Assembly: GCF_001637205.1 (NCBI RefSeq)
Contig: NZ_LVJH01000058.1
Location: forward strand, 179,332-243,331
From: Paenibacillus glacialis
GTDB taxonomy: Bacteria > Bacillota > Bacilli > Paenibacillales > Paenibacillaceae
Reading direction: 5' to 3'
Length of the DNA stretch: 64,000 bases
Shown: piece after piece, positions 43,090 to 53,008 of the stretch
Numbering within the stretch: the first letter of the stretch is position 1
Layout: each line of letters begins with the position of its first letter
Translations under genes and position numbers: made by a program
The notes under the pieces: model-generated
What the model was told of the DNA's origin: nothing
The model's database searches: none
Seen by the model: only the letters and a program-made list of their open reading frames with translations

Positions 43090-43926
43090 ATGAAAAAGAA
43101 ATTTATAGATATTATTTCAATTGTTATCGGTGCGTTTATCTTCGCATTAGCAGTTAATCTATTCGTTATTCCAAATGAGTTCGGTGAGGGTGGTGTCACC
43201 GGTATAACGATTATCTTGTACTACCTTTTCGAATGGTCACCTGGACTAGTCAGCTTAATCATCAATGCCTTTTTACTCCTAGCTGGCTATAAATTTCTGG
43301 ACAAAAGAGCGACGATATACACCATTATTGCTGTACTATTCAATTCCCTCTTCCTCCATCTAACGGCCAACTGGAGCATTCCTTCAGATGAACTACTTCT
43401 GAATGCCATTTTCGGTGGTGTCTTTGTGGGTGTAGGGATCGGAATCATTATACGTGTCGGAGGAACAACGGCTGGTACAGTGATTCTTGCGAGAATGGCC
43501 AACAAATACCTAGACTGGAATATAAGCTACGCGCTATTATTTTTCGACCTCATTGTCGCATTCTCTTCTTACTTTATAATTGGCGCAGAAAGTCTTATGT
43601 TCACGATCATTATGCTCTATGTGGGTACGAAGGTGATGGACTTCATTATTGAAGGCCTAAATCCTAAGAAAGCCGTTATGATTATTTCAAAAAACCAAGA
43701 CCAAATTGCTGAAAAAGTGATTGTCGACATGGATCGAGGCGTTACTGTTCTTTCGGGTCACGGATACTATACGAAGACATCCAAAGAAATCCTTTACATC
43801 GTCATCAGCAAACAAGAAGTGTCTGCACTCAAGAAAATTGTGAAGTCCATCGATATCGATGCTTTTGTAACTATTCATGATGTACGTGATGTGTTTGGGG
43901 AAGGATTTGTTGATATTTCGAAATAG
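43090..43926 (+). CDS. YitT family membrane protein (DUF161 + DUF2179)
   Basis: 278 aa. A five-to-six-helix N-terminal half begins IISIVIGAFIFALAVNLFVI, then PNEFGEGGVTGITIILYYLF and GGVFVGVGIGIIIRVGGTTA. The C-terminal DUF2179 domain starts KKAVMIISKNQDQIAEKVIV and has TVLSGHGYYTKTSKEILYIV, then ISKQEVSALKKIVKSIDIDA. This is the full YitT/YvjA/YqfU plan. The function is unknown in general. A GGGCGGC region lies before the ATG. It is divergent from the carboxylesterase gene. Confidence 0.92.
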   Translation: MKKKFIDIISIVIGAFIFALAVNLFVIPNEFGEGGVTGITIILYYLFEWSPGLVSLIINAFLLLAGYKFLDKRATIYTIIAVLFNSLFLHLTANWSIPSDELLLNAIFGGVFVGVGIGIIIRVGGTTAGTVILARMANKYLDWNISYALLFFDLIVAFSSYFIIGAESLMFTIIMLYVGTKVMDFIIEGLNPKKAVMIISKNQDQIAEKVIVDMDRGVTVLSGHGYYTKTSKEILYIVISKQEVSALKKIVKSIDIDAFVTIHDVRDVFGEGFVDISK

Positions 43927-43958
43927 ATATTGAAAAAATATTTATAACGCTGTATGTT

Positions 43959-44094
43959 AGCGGCTTCGTTGACGGATCATTCTTACGATCGCTCTTGAAA
44001 TCTGATTTCTTGATTATATACCGCCTTTAGCGGTAGAAATCCAATTTCAAAGGCGACCACTCCGGTTCTACAGAACGATTCCGTCAACTCCGCT
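43959..44094. repeat. ~136-bp imperfect palindrome
   Basis: Left and right halves are inverted copies. TTGACGGA with TCCGTCAA, GATCGCtcTTGAAAT with ATTTCAAaggCGACC, and GATTTCT with AGAAATC pair around a central ACCGCC/GGCGGT-type hairpin at 44020-44034. No coding sequence is inside. It follows yitT by 32 bp. See findings. Confidence 0.8.
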
Positions 44095-44156
44095 GTGTAT
44101 TACTGATTAAGATCAATAGTTTTTCAACTATTCCATTTGCTCTATATCCGTATGTA

Positions 44157-44197
44157 AAAAAGAGGCCTTCCTATTGCCAGGAAGGTCTCTTTTTACG
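44157..44197. terminator. Terminator hairpin between yitT and purD
   Basis: AAAAGAGGCCTTCCT pairs with AGGAAGGTCTCTTTTT, with one mismatch and a T-run on both strands. It lies 190 bp beyond purD on the minus strand and ~230 bp beyond yitT. Confidence 0.8.
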
Positions 44198-44386
44198 TTC
44201 TATTTTCTTAGGATCTATTTATTAGATCTCTCTATTTCTTATCCGCTCTTGTTCCCCCGAAATTACATGTCACGTAACTCTTGCTAGATTTCACTTTATA
44301 CCATTATATCTATTTTTTGCTATATCGTACTTCTTGCTATATCTTACATCTTCTTGCAGTACCTTACTTCAAGCTATTCTTACTAA

Positions 44387-45652
44387 CTAAAGAAGTGCCT
44401 TCGCCGCTATATCACTTCGAAGATGTTTGCCCTCGAAGTCAATATGAGCTGCTTCACTGTATGCTTTAGCACGAGCCTCAGCGATGTCCGCTCCTAGGCC
44501 TACAACACCCAGAATTCGTCCACCATTGGTGATCCATTCTCCAGCTTCATTCTTAGTAGTTCCTGCATGGAATACGAGTGCATCTTTCACGTCGTCCAAC
44601 CCCTCTATTACGATGCCTTTCGGGTATGATGCAGGATATCCACCTGAAGCTAGCACGACACACACAGCAGCCTCATCACTCCATTCAATCTCGATGTCAG
44701 CCAGTGTTCCGTTCACGGCTGCGATCATGATTGCAAGCAAGTCACTTTTCAATCTTGGAAGTACAACTTGCGTCTCCGGATCTCCAAAACGTGCATTGAA
44801 TTCAATCGTTTTCGGAGTTCCATCCGGTGAAATCATCAATCCAGCGAACAATATCCCTGTGAAATGGCGTCCTTCCGCAACCATTGCCTTAGCCGTCGGT
44901 TTGATAATCTTCTCAATGGCTTCTTCAATAATGGCTGAATCAATGTGCGGAAGTGGAGAATAGGTTCCCATTCCTCCAGTATTAGGTCCTTGATCGTTGT
45001 CGAATACTTGCTTGTGGTCCTGAGCAGCAACCATTGGTCGTACTGTCTCCCCATCAACAAAAGCAAGAATAGACATTTCTTGCCCAGCAAGGAATTCTTC
45101 AATTACGACATGACTTCCAGCATCACCGAACACTTTTTCCACCATAATATCATGTAATGCAGATTCTGCTTGCTCCATCGAAAAGGCAACCGTAACACCT
45201 TTACCTGCCGCTAGTCCATCTGCTTTGATGACGACAGGAACTTCCTGTTTCAGTAGATATGATTTAGCATCTTCGTAATTATCGAACTTCTCATAAGCTG
45301 CCGTAGGAATATCATATTTGTGTAGTAAATCTTTCATGAATGTCTTGCTACCTTCTATTGCTGCTGCATTCTTACGTGGTCCAAACACCGGAATATCTTT
45401 AGCTTCAAAAGCATCAACGATCCCGTCCACTAATGGATCATCAGGTCCGATTACAACAAAATCTATATTGTTCTCTAACGCAAAATCCGTCAGTCGATCA
45501 AATTCACTTACAGCAATCGGTACGCATTCTGCAATGGTTTCAATTCCAGCATTGCCCGGCGCACAGTATATGCGTCCAGCCTGTGGGCTCTTCGCTAGTG
45601 CCCATATAATGGCGTGTTCACGACCCCCACCGCCTACGACCAATATGTCCAT
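44387..45652 (-). CDS. purD: Phosphoribosylamine-glycine ligase (GARS)
   Basis: 421 aa, step 2 of purine synthesis. MDILVVGGGGREHAIIWALA starts the N-domain. The ATP-grasp region has VVIKADGLAAGKGVTVAFSM and VVIEEFLAGQEMSILAFVDG, with FNARFGDPETQVVLPRLKSD as the metal/ADP-binding end. The length matches B. subtilis PurD. It is the last gene of the operon. A 164-bp gap separates it from purH and holds a hairpin at 45769-45804. Confidence 0.96.
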   Translation of the reverse strand: MDILVVGGGGREHAIIWALAKSPQAGRIYCAPGNAGIETIAECVPIAVSEFDRLTDFALENNIDFVVIGPDDPLVDGIVDAFEAKDIPVFGPRKNAAAIEGSKTFMKDLLHKYDIPTAAYEKFDNYEDAKSYLLKQEVPVVIKADGLAAGKGVTVAFSMEQAESALHDIMVEKVFGDAGSHVVIEEFLAGQEMSILAFVDGETVRPMVAAQDHKQVFDNDQGPNTGGMGTYSPLPHIDSAIIEEAIEKIIKPTAKAMVAEGRHFTGILFAGLMISPDGTPKTIEFNARFGDPETQVVLPRLKSDLLAIMIAAVNGTLADIEIEWSDEAAVCVVLASGGYPASYPKGIVIEGLDDVKDALVFHAGTTKNEAGEWITNGGRILGVVGLGADIAEARAKAYSEAAHIDFEGKHLRSDIAAKALL

Positions 45653-45768
45653 GTTCGCCTCTCCTTCTTCGCACCTTATTCATTGCCTATTAGACTCTTT
45701 ACATGCTTCACGAAATCTTACGCTAAATAGGTTCGATCTCCCCTAAATATGACGCGATCTCATCAACA

Positions 45769-45804
45769 GCCACTCATTCTTATCCCACCTCAGAATCAGT
45801 GGCT
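45769..45804 (-). other. Intercistronic hairpin between purH and purD
   Basis: AGCCACT-c-ATTCT pairs with AGAAT-c-AGTGGCT (12 of 13 bp) in the 164-bp gap. There is no T-run on the minus strand, so it looks more like a processing or stability element than a terminator. Confidence 0.5.
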
Positions 45805-45816
45805 AACTACGATCTT

Positions 45817-47364
45817 CTAGTGTTTAAAGTGACGAACACCTGTGAATACCATCGCAATGCCATGTTCATTCGCTGCTTTAATGGACTCATCGTCTTTGAT
45901 CGAACCACCTGGTTGAATGATCGCAGTAATTCCAGCTTTAGCCGCAAACTCAACCGTATCTCCCATTGGAAAGAATGCATCAGAAGCAAGTACTGATCCT
46001 TTTGCCTTATCTCCCGCTTGCTCAATCGCAATCTTCGCTGAGCCAACACGATTCATCTGTCCAGCACCAACTCCGACAGTCATGTTATCCGATGCAAGTA
46101 CAATCGCATTGGATTTAACATGCTTAACTACTTTCCATCCAAATAACAGTTGCTTTAATTCATCTTCTGTTGGTTGACGATCCGTAACGACGTTCAATTC
46201 TGCAACATTCACAGAATGAACATCACTCTCTTGAACTACCATGCCACCATCGATAGAGGTGAATAGGAATTGACTACTACGATCTTCAGATGAACCGAAC
46301 TCACCCATTTTCAACAGACGTAGATTTTTCTTTTTCGTTAGAATCTCAAGAGCTTCAGCCGTGAAGTCAGGTGCTAGAATGATTTCTAAGAAAATATCTT
46401 TCAGCAATTCTGCTGTATCTGCATCAATCGTACGATTCGCTGCTACAATCCCACCGAAGATGGATGTTGGATCAGCATTATAAGCTTTTTGATAAGCCTC
46501 ACACACATTGCTTCCAATGCCAACACCACATGGATTCATGTGCTTAACTGCTACAACCGCGGGTTCATTAAATTCTTTCACGATTTGAAGAGCTGCATTC
46601 GCATCATTAATATTGTTATAAGATAATTCCTTACCATGAAGCTGTTCAGCCGTTGTCAGTGTCCCTGCAGGAGCTAGCGGTTTACGATAAAATGCTGCTG
46701 TCTGATGCGGATTCTCACCATAACGTAAGTCTTGTATTTTCTCATAAGTAACGGTTAAACGCTCTGGTAATGGATCACCTGTTACATTCGACATATAATC
46801 AGAGATTAGGGCATCATAAGCCGCCGTGTGGCGGAACACTTTTGCCGCGAGCCGTTTGCGAGTCTCTAGTGTTGTGTCTCCATCCTTACGGATTTCTTCA
46901 AGCACAACACTATAATCGCTAGAATCTACAACCACACTAACAAATGCATGGTTCTTGGCACCTGAACGGAGCATGGTAGGTCCGCCGATGTCAATGTTCT
47001 CAATAGCTTCTTCATACGATACGTCTGGTTTAGCAATGGTTTCTTGGAAAGGATACAGGTTCACGACAACAAGGTCGATATAACCAAGCTCCAATTCCTT
47101 CATCTGTTGTTGATGTTCCACGTTATCACGTACAGCTAATAGACCGCTGTGTACGGCTGGATGTAGTGTTTTAACACGCCCATCCATAATTTCCGGGAAT
47201 CCTGTAACTTCTGAAATTCCGATGACTGGCACGCCTTCTTTAGCAAGAAGACTGCTAGTTCCTCCAGTCGAAATAATCTCCACGCCCATTGCAGACAGTT
47301 CGCGGCAAAAATCCACGATGCCCTGTTTATCCGACACGCTGACTAACGCTCTTTTTATACTCAC
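45817..47364 (-). CDS. purH: Bifunctional AICAR transformylase/IMP cyclohydrolase
   Basis: 515 aa, steps 9 and 10. The MGS-like cyclohydrolase domain is N-terminal (MSIKRALVSVSDKQGIVDFC, FPEIMDGRVKTLHPAVHSGL). The AICARFT domain follows (LRYGENPHQTAAFYRKPLAP, KHMNPCGVGIGSNV, SDAFFPMGDTVEFAAKAGIT, PGGSIKDDESIKAANE). The size agrees with other PurH proteins. It is separated from purN by 158 bp. A GGAGGATCCAATTC stretch precedes the ATG. Confidence 0.97.
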   Translation of the reverse strand: MSIKRALVSVSDKQGIVDFCRELSAMGVEIISTGGTSSLLAKEGVPVIGISEVTGFPEIMDGRVKTLHPAVHSGLLAVRDNVEHQQQMKELELGYIDLVVVNLYPFQETIAKPDVSYEEAIENIDIGGPTMLRSGAKNHAFVSVVVDSSDYSVVLEEIRKDGDTTLETRKRLAAKVFRHTAAYDALISDYMSNVTGDPLPERLTVTYEKIQDLRYGENPHQTAAFYRKPLAPAGTLTTAEQLHGKELSYNNINDANAALQIVKEFNEPAVVAVKHMNPCGVGIGSNVCEAYQKAYNADPTSIFGGIVAANRTIDADTAELLKDIFLEIILAPDFTAEALEILTKKKNLRLLKMGEFGSSEDRSSQFLFTSIDGGMVVQESDVHSVNVAELNVVTDRQPTEDELKQLLFGWKVVKHVKSNAIVLASDNMTVGVGAGQMNRVGSAKIAIEQAGDKAKGSVLASDAFFPMGDTVEFAAKAGITAIIQPGGSIKDDESIKAANEHGIAMVFTGVRHFKH

Positions 47365-47522
47365 GAATTGGATCCTCCTTATATGTGTGACAGATTGTCA
47401 AGCCTATTCACGCTTTACTCGACAATCCGACATGTTAAACGATCGCTTTCCATGCCATAAACAATATTTCCCGAGAAATATCGAAAAACCTTGCACATGC
47501 ATTACCACTTGACGAATCTTCG

Positions 47523-48143
47523 TTATTTAAAAGGCAATATCGTTACTTGTCTGTCGTTTATGACTACGCATCCTTGTGCAAACCATGACACAACTCGCGG
47601 ATATAACTCCTGCTCTATGGCATGTATATCCTTAGCAAGTGACTCCACCGTAGCATTAGGCTCAATCACGATACTTTGTTGAGCGATAATAGCACCTGTA
47701 TCCATCCCGCCATCTACAAAATGCACAGTAGCTCCAGTCAGTTTAACCCCATAGTTAAGTGCTTGAAGAATAGCATTCGTACCCGGAAAAGATGGTAGTA
47801 ACGATGGATGAATGTTAATGAGACGCCCAGCATATTTGTCTACCATCACAGATGTTAGTAGTCGCATATAACCAGCTAATACGACTAATTCTATATTCAG
47901 CGCTTCTAATTGCTCCACGATTTCTAATTCATAAGCCTCACGAGAAGAATACGATTTAGGTGTAAATAAATGAACAGGTACGCAAGCCTCACGTGCACGC
48001 TTGACTACAGGTGCCTCTGGCTTATCGCACACTAGCAATTCCACCTTCGCACCGCCGAGCAAGCCTGCTTTACCAGCATCTACAAGCGTTTGGAAATTGC
48101 TACCCTCTCCGGAGGCAAACACAGCAATACGGTAATGACTCAT
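47523..48143 (-). CDS. purN: Phosphoribosylglycinamide formyltransferase (PurN)
   Basis: 206 aa, step 3. Folate-dependent GART motifs are RIAVFASGEGSNFQTLVDAG, VVLAGYMRLLTSVMVDKYAG and RLINIHPSLLPSFPGTNAIL with the catalytic Asn/His region, then TGATVHFVDGGMDTGAIIAQ. The ATG overlaps the purM stop by one base (TAATG), so they are translationally coupled. A 158-bp gap with a small hairpin near 47474-47491 separates it from purH. Confidence 0.96.
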   Translation of the reverse strand: MSHYRIAVFASGEGSNFQTLVDAGKAGLLGGAKVELLVCDKPEAPVVKRAREACVPVHLFTPKSYSSREAYELEIVEQLEALNIELVVLAGYMRLLTSVMVDKYAGRLINIHPSLLPSFPGTNAILQALNYGVKLTGATVHFVDGGMDTGAIIAQQSIVIEPNATVESLAKDIHAIEQELYPRVVSWFAQGCVVINDRQVTILPFK

Positions 48144-49183
48144 TACACGTCAGCCCCTGTAAAAGTAACGATAGATTCACCTTCGTTTGCACGCCCAATA
48201 ATATAAGCTTCTTCCCCATTACTCTGCAAAATACTAAGTGTTTCAGTTGCATCCTCTTCACGAACAACGAGTACCATACCAATCCCCATGTTGAAGGTTG
48301 TGAACATGTCTCGATTTGTGATATTGCCTTTATTCTGCATTAATTCAAATATTGGTAGAATCGGCCATGTACCATATTCAATGTCCACATTAACGTGATC
48401 TGGTAACATACGCGGTATATTCTCAATAAATCCACCGCCAGTAATATGAGCCATCCCTTTGACTTTTACCTTCTCAATTAGAGCCAATAAAGACTTCACA
48501 TAAATCTTCGTAGGGATCAACAATGTGTCTCCCAATTTACCACCTAATTCAGCGATTTCATCTTGCAGATCATATCCTGATTGTTCAAGAAGAAGTTTAC
48601 GCACTAAGGAGAATCCGTTACTGTGTACACCACTTGAAGCGAGTCCAATCACAGTGTCGCCAGGAGCGATAGTTGAACCATTAATGATGTTCTTCTTATC
48701 GACAATACCTACCGTAAATCCAGCAATGTCATATTCGCCTTCAGAATACATACCAGGCATCTCAGCTGTCTCTCCACCAGTTAACGCACAACCTGCTTGA
48801 TGACATCCTTCTGCTATTCCAGCTACGATAGCCTCAATCTTCTCTGGTCGTACTTTATCGCACGCAAGATAATCGAGGAAGAATAGTGGTTCTGCTCCTT
48901 GTACGATGATATCATTCACACACATCGCTACAGCATCGATCCCAATGGTATCGTGACGATCCATTGCGAATGCAATTTTCAGCTTCGTACCCACTCCATC
49001 CGTACCAGACACTAGTACGGGCTCATCGTATTTATCTTTGTTCAGCGAGAACAAAGCACCGAATCCCCCTAGGTCCGTCATTACTTCTGGACGTAACGTC
49101 CGCTTTACATGCTTTTTCATCCGTTCTACCGCTTCGTTTCCTGCAGCGATATCTACCCCAGCACTTTTATAAGCTTCAGACAC
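48143..49183 (-). CDS. purM: Phosphoribosylformylglycinamidine cyclo-ligase (AIR synthase)
   Basis: 346 aa from GTG at 49183, giving MSEAYKSAGVDIAAGNEAVE. That matches the known Bacillus PurM N-terminus and 346-aa length. GGAAGGAG is ~11 nt upstream. The frame runs to an ATG at 49204 without a ribosome site. PurM motifs are VSGTDGVGTKLKIAFAMDRH, GGFIENIPRM and TGGETAEMPGMYSEGEYDIA. It makes AIR from FGAM at step 5. Confidence 0.95.
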   Translation of the reverse strand: MSEAYKSAGVDIAAGNEAVERMKKHVKRTLRPEVMTDLGGFGALFSLNKDKYDEPVLVSGTDGVGTKLKIAFAMDRHDTIGIDAVAMCVNDIIVQGAEPLFFLDYLACDKVRPEKIEAIVAGIAEGCHQAGCALTGGETAEMPGMYSEGEYDIAGFTVGIVDKKNIINGSTIAPGDTVIGLASSGVHSNGFSLVRKLLLEQSGYDLQDEIAELGGKLGDTLLIPTKIYVKSLLALIEKVKVKGMAHITGGGFIENIPRMLPDHVNVDIEYGTWPILPIFELMQNKGNITNRDMFTTFNMGIGMVLVVREEDATETLSILQSNGEEAYIIGRANEGESIVTFTGADV

Positions 49184-49271
49184 TTGTAAGAACACTCCTT
49201 CCATAATTGGCGAGCTTTTATATGAACAACAAGAATATTAATTACGTTAATTACATTTGAGAAGAACTTCC

Positions 49272-50780
49272 TTAACAACCACATCCTGCTTTTTCTTCAC
49301 CATCGAAATCAAGCGTTGTTGGATAGTCATTATTGAAACAAGCGAGGCATAATCCTCCGCTCGGGTCACTTGCATTGTCTCCACCGACTGCGCTAATGAG
49401 TCCCTCAGGACTTAAAAAGGCCAGTGAATCTGCATTGATCTCACGACAAATCTCTTCTACTGTCTTATTTGAAGCAATCAATTCTTTGCGATCAGGCGTA
49501 TCAATCCCGTAGTAACACGGATTCTTGAAAGGCGGAGAAGTAATCCGTACATGCACTTCAGTGGCTCCCGCTTCACGCAACAAGTTAACGATACGCAGGC
49601 AAGTCGTACCTCGAACGATTGAATCATCGATCATAACAACACGTTGACCTTCCACTACCCCACGAACAGCACTGAGTTTCATCTTAACGCCTTTTTCACG
49701 CAATTCTTGACTCGGTTGAATGAACGTACGACCTGTATATTTGTTCTTGATGAGACCAAGCTCATAAGGAATGCCGGTCTGTTCAGCATAGCCAATAGCA
49801 GCCGATATGCTTGAATCCGGAACTCCGGTTACGATATCTGCATCAACGAATGCTTCCAGAGCCATCCGACTTCCCATACGTTTACGCGAGGCATGCAAAT
49901 TCGATCCATTCAGATCACTATCAGGACGAGCGAAGTAGATGTACTCCATGGCGCATAATGCTTTACGCTGTGGTTCAGTATACCGATCTTCCTTGAGTCC
50001 GTCCTTATCTAGTACCAATAGCTCACCCGGTTGGATATCGCGTAATAGTTCAGCTCCAATCGTCTCAAGTGCGCATGATTCTGAAGAAAATATATACGAT
50101 TCCCCTAATTTCCCCATTGTAATCGGACGAAGCCCATGAGGATCAGAAGCTACAAGTAGCTTATCATTCGTCATTATGAGGAATGCGTACCCGCCAACGA
50201 TACGCGCTAATGCATCTTTTGCTGCTTCCACAACATCTTTGGAAGAACGAGCAATAAGATGGGCAACGACTTCTGTATCACTTGTCGTCTGGAATATAGA
50301 ACCACTCTGTTCTAGTTCATGTCGGATTTGCGGTGCATTGACAATATTACCATTTGTCGCAATCGCTAAATCACCATCACGATACTTAAAAATAAGTGGC
50401 TGTGCATTCGCTAGTCGACTATCACCACTGGTAGAATATCGTACATGTCCAATGGACATGTTACCTACCAATGATGCCATTCTTTCCTTATCGAATACTT
50501 CCTTCACAAGTCCCATACCGCGGTGATAGTTAAATTCCTTACCATCAGCTACACACATCCCGCAACTTTCTTCTCCGCGATGCTGTAAAGAATGTAGTCC
50601 ATAATAAGAGAGTGATGCAGCATCGGAGTGACCATACACTCCGAAGACCCCACATTCCTCTTTTAACGTATCAAATATATCGTCCTTACCCGTACCTTCA
50701 TTATAAAAGTCTCCGCTCCAAAGCGGATGAGACAAGGATTTATCGGACGCAAACTTTGCAGATGTTATTTCATGAGACAC
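49272..50780 (-). CDS. purF: Amidophosphoribosyltransferase
   Basis: 502 aa from GTG at 50780, with GGAAGG ~10 nt upstream. It overlaps the purL end by 16 bp. It carries out the first committed step, PRPP plus glutamine to phosphoribosylamine. A ~40-residue N-terminal extension is followed by KEECGVFGVYGH, whose Cys is exposed by propeptide cleavage and is the glutaminase nucleophile. GLHSLQHRGEESCGMCVADG and the PRPP loop VVMIDDSIVRGTTCLRIVNL follow. The C-terminus CLACFNNDYPTTLDFDGEEK belongs to the Fe-S/Bacillus-type enzyme, and a CGC tail is present. Confidence 0.96.
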   Translation of the reverse strand: MSHEITSAKFASDKSLSHPLWSGDFYNEGTGKDDIFDTLKEECGVFGVYGHSDAASLSYYGLHSLQHRGEESCGMCVADGKEFNYHRGMGLVKEVFDKERMASLVGNMSIGHVRYSTSGDSRLANAQPLIFKYRDGDLAIATNGNIVNAPQIRHELEQSGSIFQTTSDTEVVAHLIARSSKDVVEAAKDALARIVGGYAFLIMTNDKLLVASDPHGLRPITMGKLGESYIFSSESCALETIGAELLRDIQPGELLVLDKDGLKEDRYTEPQRKALCAMEYIYFARPDSDLNGSNLHASRKRMGSRMALEAFVDADIVTGVPDSSISAAIGYAEQTGIPYELGLIKNKYTGRTFIQPSQELREKGVKMKLSAVRGVVEGQRVVMIDDSIVRGTTCLRIVNLLREAGATEVHVRITSPPFKNPCYYGIDTPDRKELIASNKTVEEICREINADSLAFLSPEGLISAVGGDNASDPSGGLCLACFNNDYPTTLDFDGEEKAGCGC

Positions 50781-53008
50781 GGAATCGCATCCTTCCAAAC
50801 CTGCTTCAAGGCTTCCACGGACTCATTCAGAGCATTCTTTCCATTGATATCAAGGGCAAGGTTGCTTCCTCCAACGGTACCGATTCTTACGACAGGAACA
50901 CCATGTCCTTCGATGTAAGTCTTCAACTGCTCTGCCTTTTCAGGTGATGCAGACAACAAGATACGTGATTGACTCTCACTGAACAATGCGAAATCGGAAC
51001 GAAGATCCGTTTCGATGTGAACTTGAGCACCTATTCCACCACTTATGCATGACTCAGCAACAGCAACAGAAAGACCACCTTCAGATAAATCATGTGCTGA
51101 TTGAACGAGTCCACTTTGAATTGCTCCCAGTACGGATGCAAGTAGTTTTTTCTCCACTTGGAGATCAAGTGCTGGAGGACGACCTTCTGCTACGCCATGT
51201 AGAATCGTCTGGAATTCACTACCACCGAGTTCCGCCTTGGTATCACCAAGCAGTAGAATCGTATCTCCTTCATTCTTAAAAGCTTGCGTCGTAATATGAT
51301 CGATATCATGAACTAGACCTACCATACCAACCACTGGAGTTGGATAGATGGATCCGCCTGCATTTTCGTTATACAGACTGACATTCCCACCAATGACTGG
51401 TGTATTCAGTTCACGACAAGCCTCTGCCATACCATCAACAGCCTGCTCCATTTGCCAGAAAATCTCTGGTTTCTCAGGGTTACCAAAGTTCAGGTTATCC
51501 GTAATAGCAAGTGGCTCTGCTCCAGTACACACAATGTTTCTTGCCGCTTCACTGACTGCGATCTTTCCACCCACTTCGGGATCAAGATAAACATATCGAC
51601 CGTTACAGTCGGTTGTCATCGCTAGACCCTTACGTGTTCCGTTTACTGTTACGACTGCAGCATCAGAACCTGGACGAACAGCTGTACTCGTACGGACCAT
51701 ATAATCGTATTGATCATATACCCATGCTTTGCTCGCCACACTTGGAGAAGCTAGAATCTGTTTCAATGCTCCACCAAGATCCGTTACTTCGTCATAACGA
51801 AGGGTATCTATTCTTTCACTATTTATATAATAAGCAGGAACCGAAGATGGTTTATCATATACCGGGCATTCGTCAACTAACGCAGTTACCGGCATATCTC
51901 CTACAATTTCCCCGTGATGTAACAGCTTCAAGCGTCCATCGTCAGTCACCTTACCTACTTTGGCGCAGATAACTCCCCAACGATCGAATATTTCTTGAGC
52001 CTGTGCTTCATCTTTCGGTTCAACAACGAACAGCATACGTTCTTGTGATTCAGATAACATCATTTCGTAAGGAGTCATACCTTCCTCACGTTGTGGCACT
52101 TGGTCCAAGTATAGTTCAAGTCCGTTGCCCGCTTTACTTGCCATCTCAGCACTTGAACATGTCAAGCCTGCAGCACCCATATCCTGAATACCCAACACGA
52201 TACCGCTATCGATTAGTTCTAGACATGATTCCATAACTAACTTCTCCATGAATGGGTCACCGACTTGAACAGCCGTACGATTCGCTTCTGATTCTTCACT
52301 TAGTTCGATGGAAGCAAACGTAGCCCCGTGGATACCGTCGCGACCGGTTGGTGGTCCAACATAAAACACTGGATTACCTACACCCTTCGCTACACCACGC
52401 TGGATTTTGTCATGATCGATCAATCCAACACACATGGCATTGACAAGTGGATTACCTTCGTAGCTCTCATCAAATACCACTTCGCCACCCACGGTTGGAA
52501 TACCAATACAGTTACCGTAACCAGCAATACCCGATACAACATGTTCGAACAAATATTTCACACGGTCACTTTCGAGCTTTCCGAATCGAAGGGAGTTCAA
52601 TGTAGCGATCGGTCTTGCACCCATCGAGAAGATATCGCGAATAATTCCGCCTACACCTGTAGCTGCGCCTTGAAAAGGTTCCACAGCTGAAGGGTGATTG
52701 TGACTTTCGATTTTGAATACAACGGCTTGGTTATCACCAATATCGACGATACCAGCGCCTTCACCAGGACCCATAAGAACACGTGGACCGGTCGTTGGGA
52801 ACCGACGTAATAATGGCTTTGAATTCTTATATGCACAGTGCTCAGACCACATTACGCTGAACACACCGATTTCCGTATAGTTAGGTTTACGACCCATAAA
52901 TTCACAGATCAACTCATATTCGCTCTCCGACACGCCCATCTGCTGATATATATGTTGCTCTGCAATTTGCTCCGCAGTCGGTTCTTTAGCTGATACTTGC
53001 TGTGTCAT
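50765..53008 (-). CDS. purL: FGAM synthase subunit PurL (small form)
   Basis: 747 aa, the PurL of the three-part PurLSQ complex that converts FGAR to FGAM at step 4. Motifs are VMWSEHCAYKNSKPLLRRFP, VFKIESHNHPSAVEPFQGAA, MGARPIATLNSLRFG and later GGNVSLYNE and SAHDLSEGGLSVAVAESCIS. A GGAGGG site lies 6 nt before the ATG. It overlaps purQ by 23 bp and purF by 16 bp, so the genes are tightly coupled. Confidence 0.97.
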   Translation of the reverse strand: MTQQVSAKEPTAEQIAEQHIYQQMGVSESEYELICEFMGRKPNYTEIGVFSVMWSEHCAYKNSKPLLRRFPTTGPRVLMGPGEGAGIVDIGDNQAVVFKIESHNHPSAVEPFQGAATGVGGIIRDIFSMGARPIATLNSLRFGKLESDRVKYLFEHVVSGIAGYGNCIGIPTVGGEVVFDESYEGNPLVNAMCVGLIDHDKIQRGVAKGVGNPVFYVGPPTGRDGIHGATFASIELSEESEANRTAVQVGDPFMEKLVMESCLELIDSGIVLGIQDMGAAGLTCSSAEMASKAGNGLELYLDQVPQREEGMTPYEMMLSESQERMLFVVEPKDEAQAQEIFDRWGVICAKVGKVTDDGRLKLLHHGEIVGDMPVTALVDECPVYDKPSSVPAYYINSERIDTLRYDEVTDLGGALKQILASPSVASKAWVYDQYDYMVRTSTAVRPGSDAAVVTVNGTRKGLAMTTDCNGRYVYLDPEVGGKIAVSEAARNIVCTGAEPLAITDNLNFGNPEKPEIFWQMEQAVDGMAEACRELNTPVIGGNVSLYNENAGGSIYPTPVVGMVGLVHDIDHITTQAFKNEGDTILLLGDTKAELGGSEFQTILHGVAEGRPPALDLQVEKKLLASVLGAIQSGLVQSAHDLSEGGLSVAVAESCISGGIGAQVHIETDLRSDFALFSESQSRILLSASPEKAEQLKTYIEGHGVPVVRIGTVGGSNLALDINGKNALNESVEALKQVWKDAIPCLMK

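Noticed and set aside
44484..44963. 159-codon plus-strand frame over purD
   Set aside because: Antisense shadow of purD; no motif or ribosome site.
50176..50526. 116-codon plus-strand frame over purF
   Set aside because: Antisense to the conserved glutaminase domain of purF.
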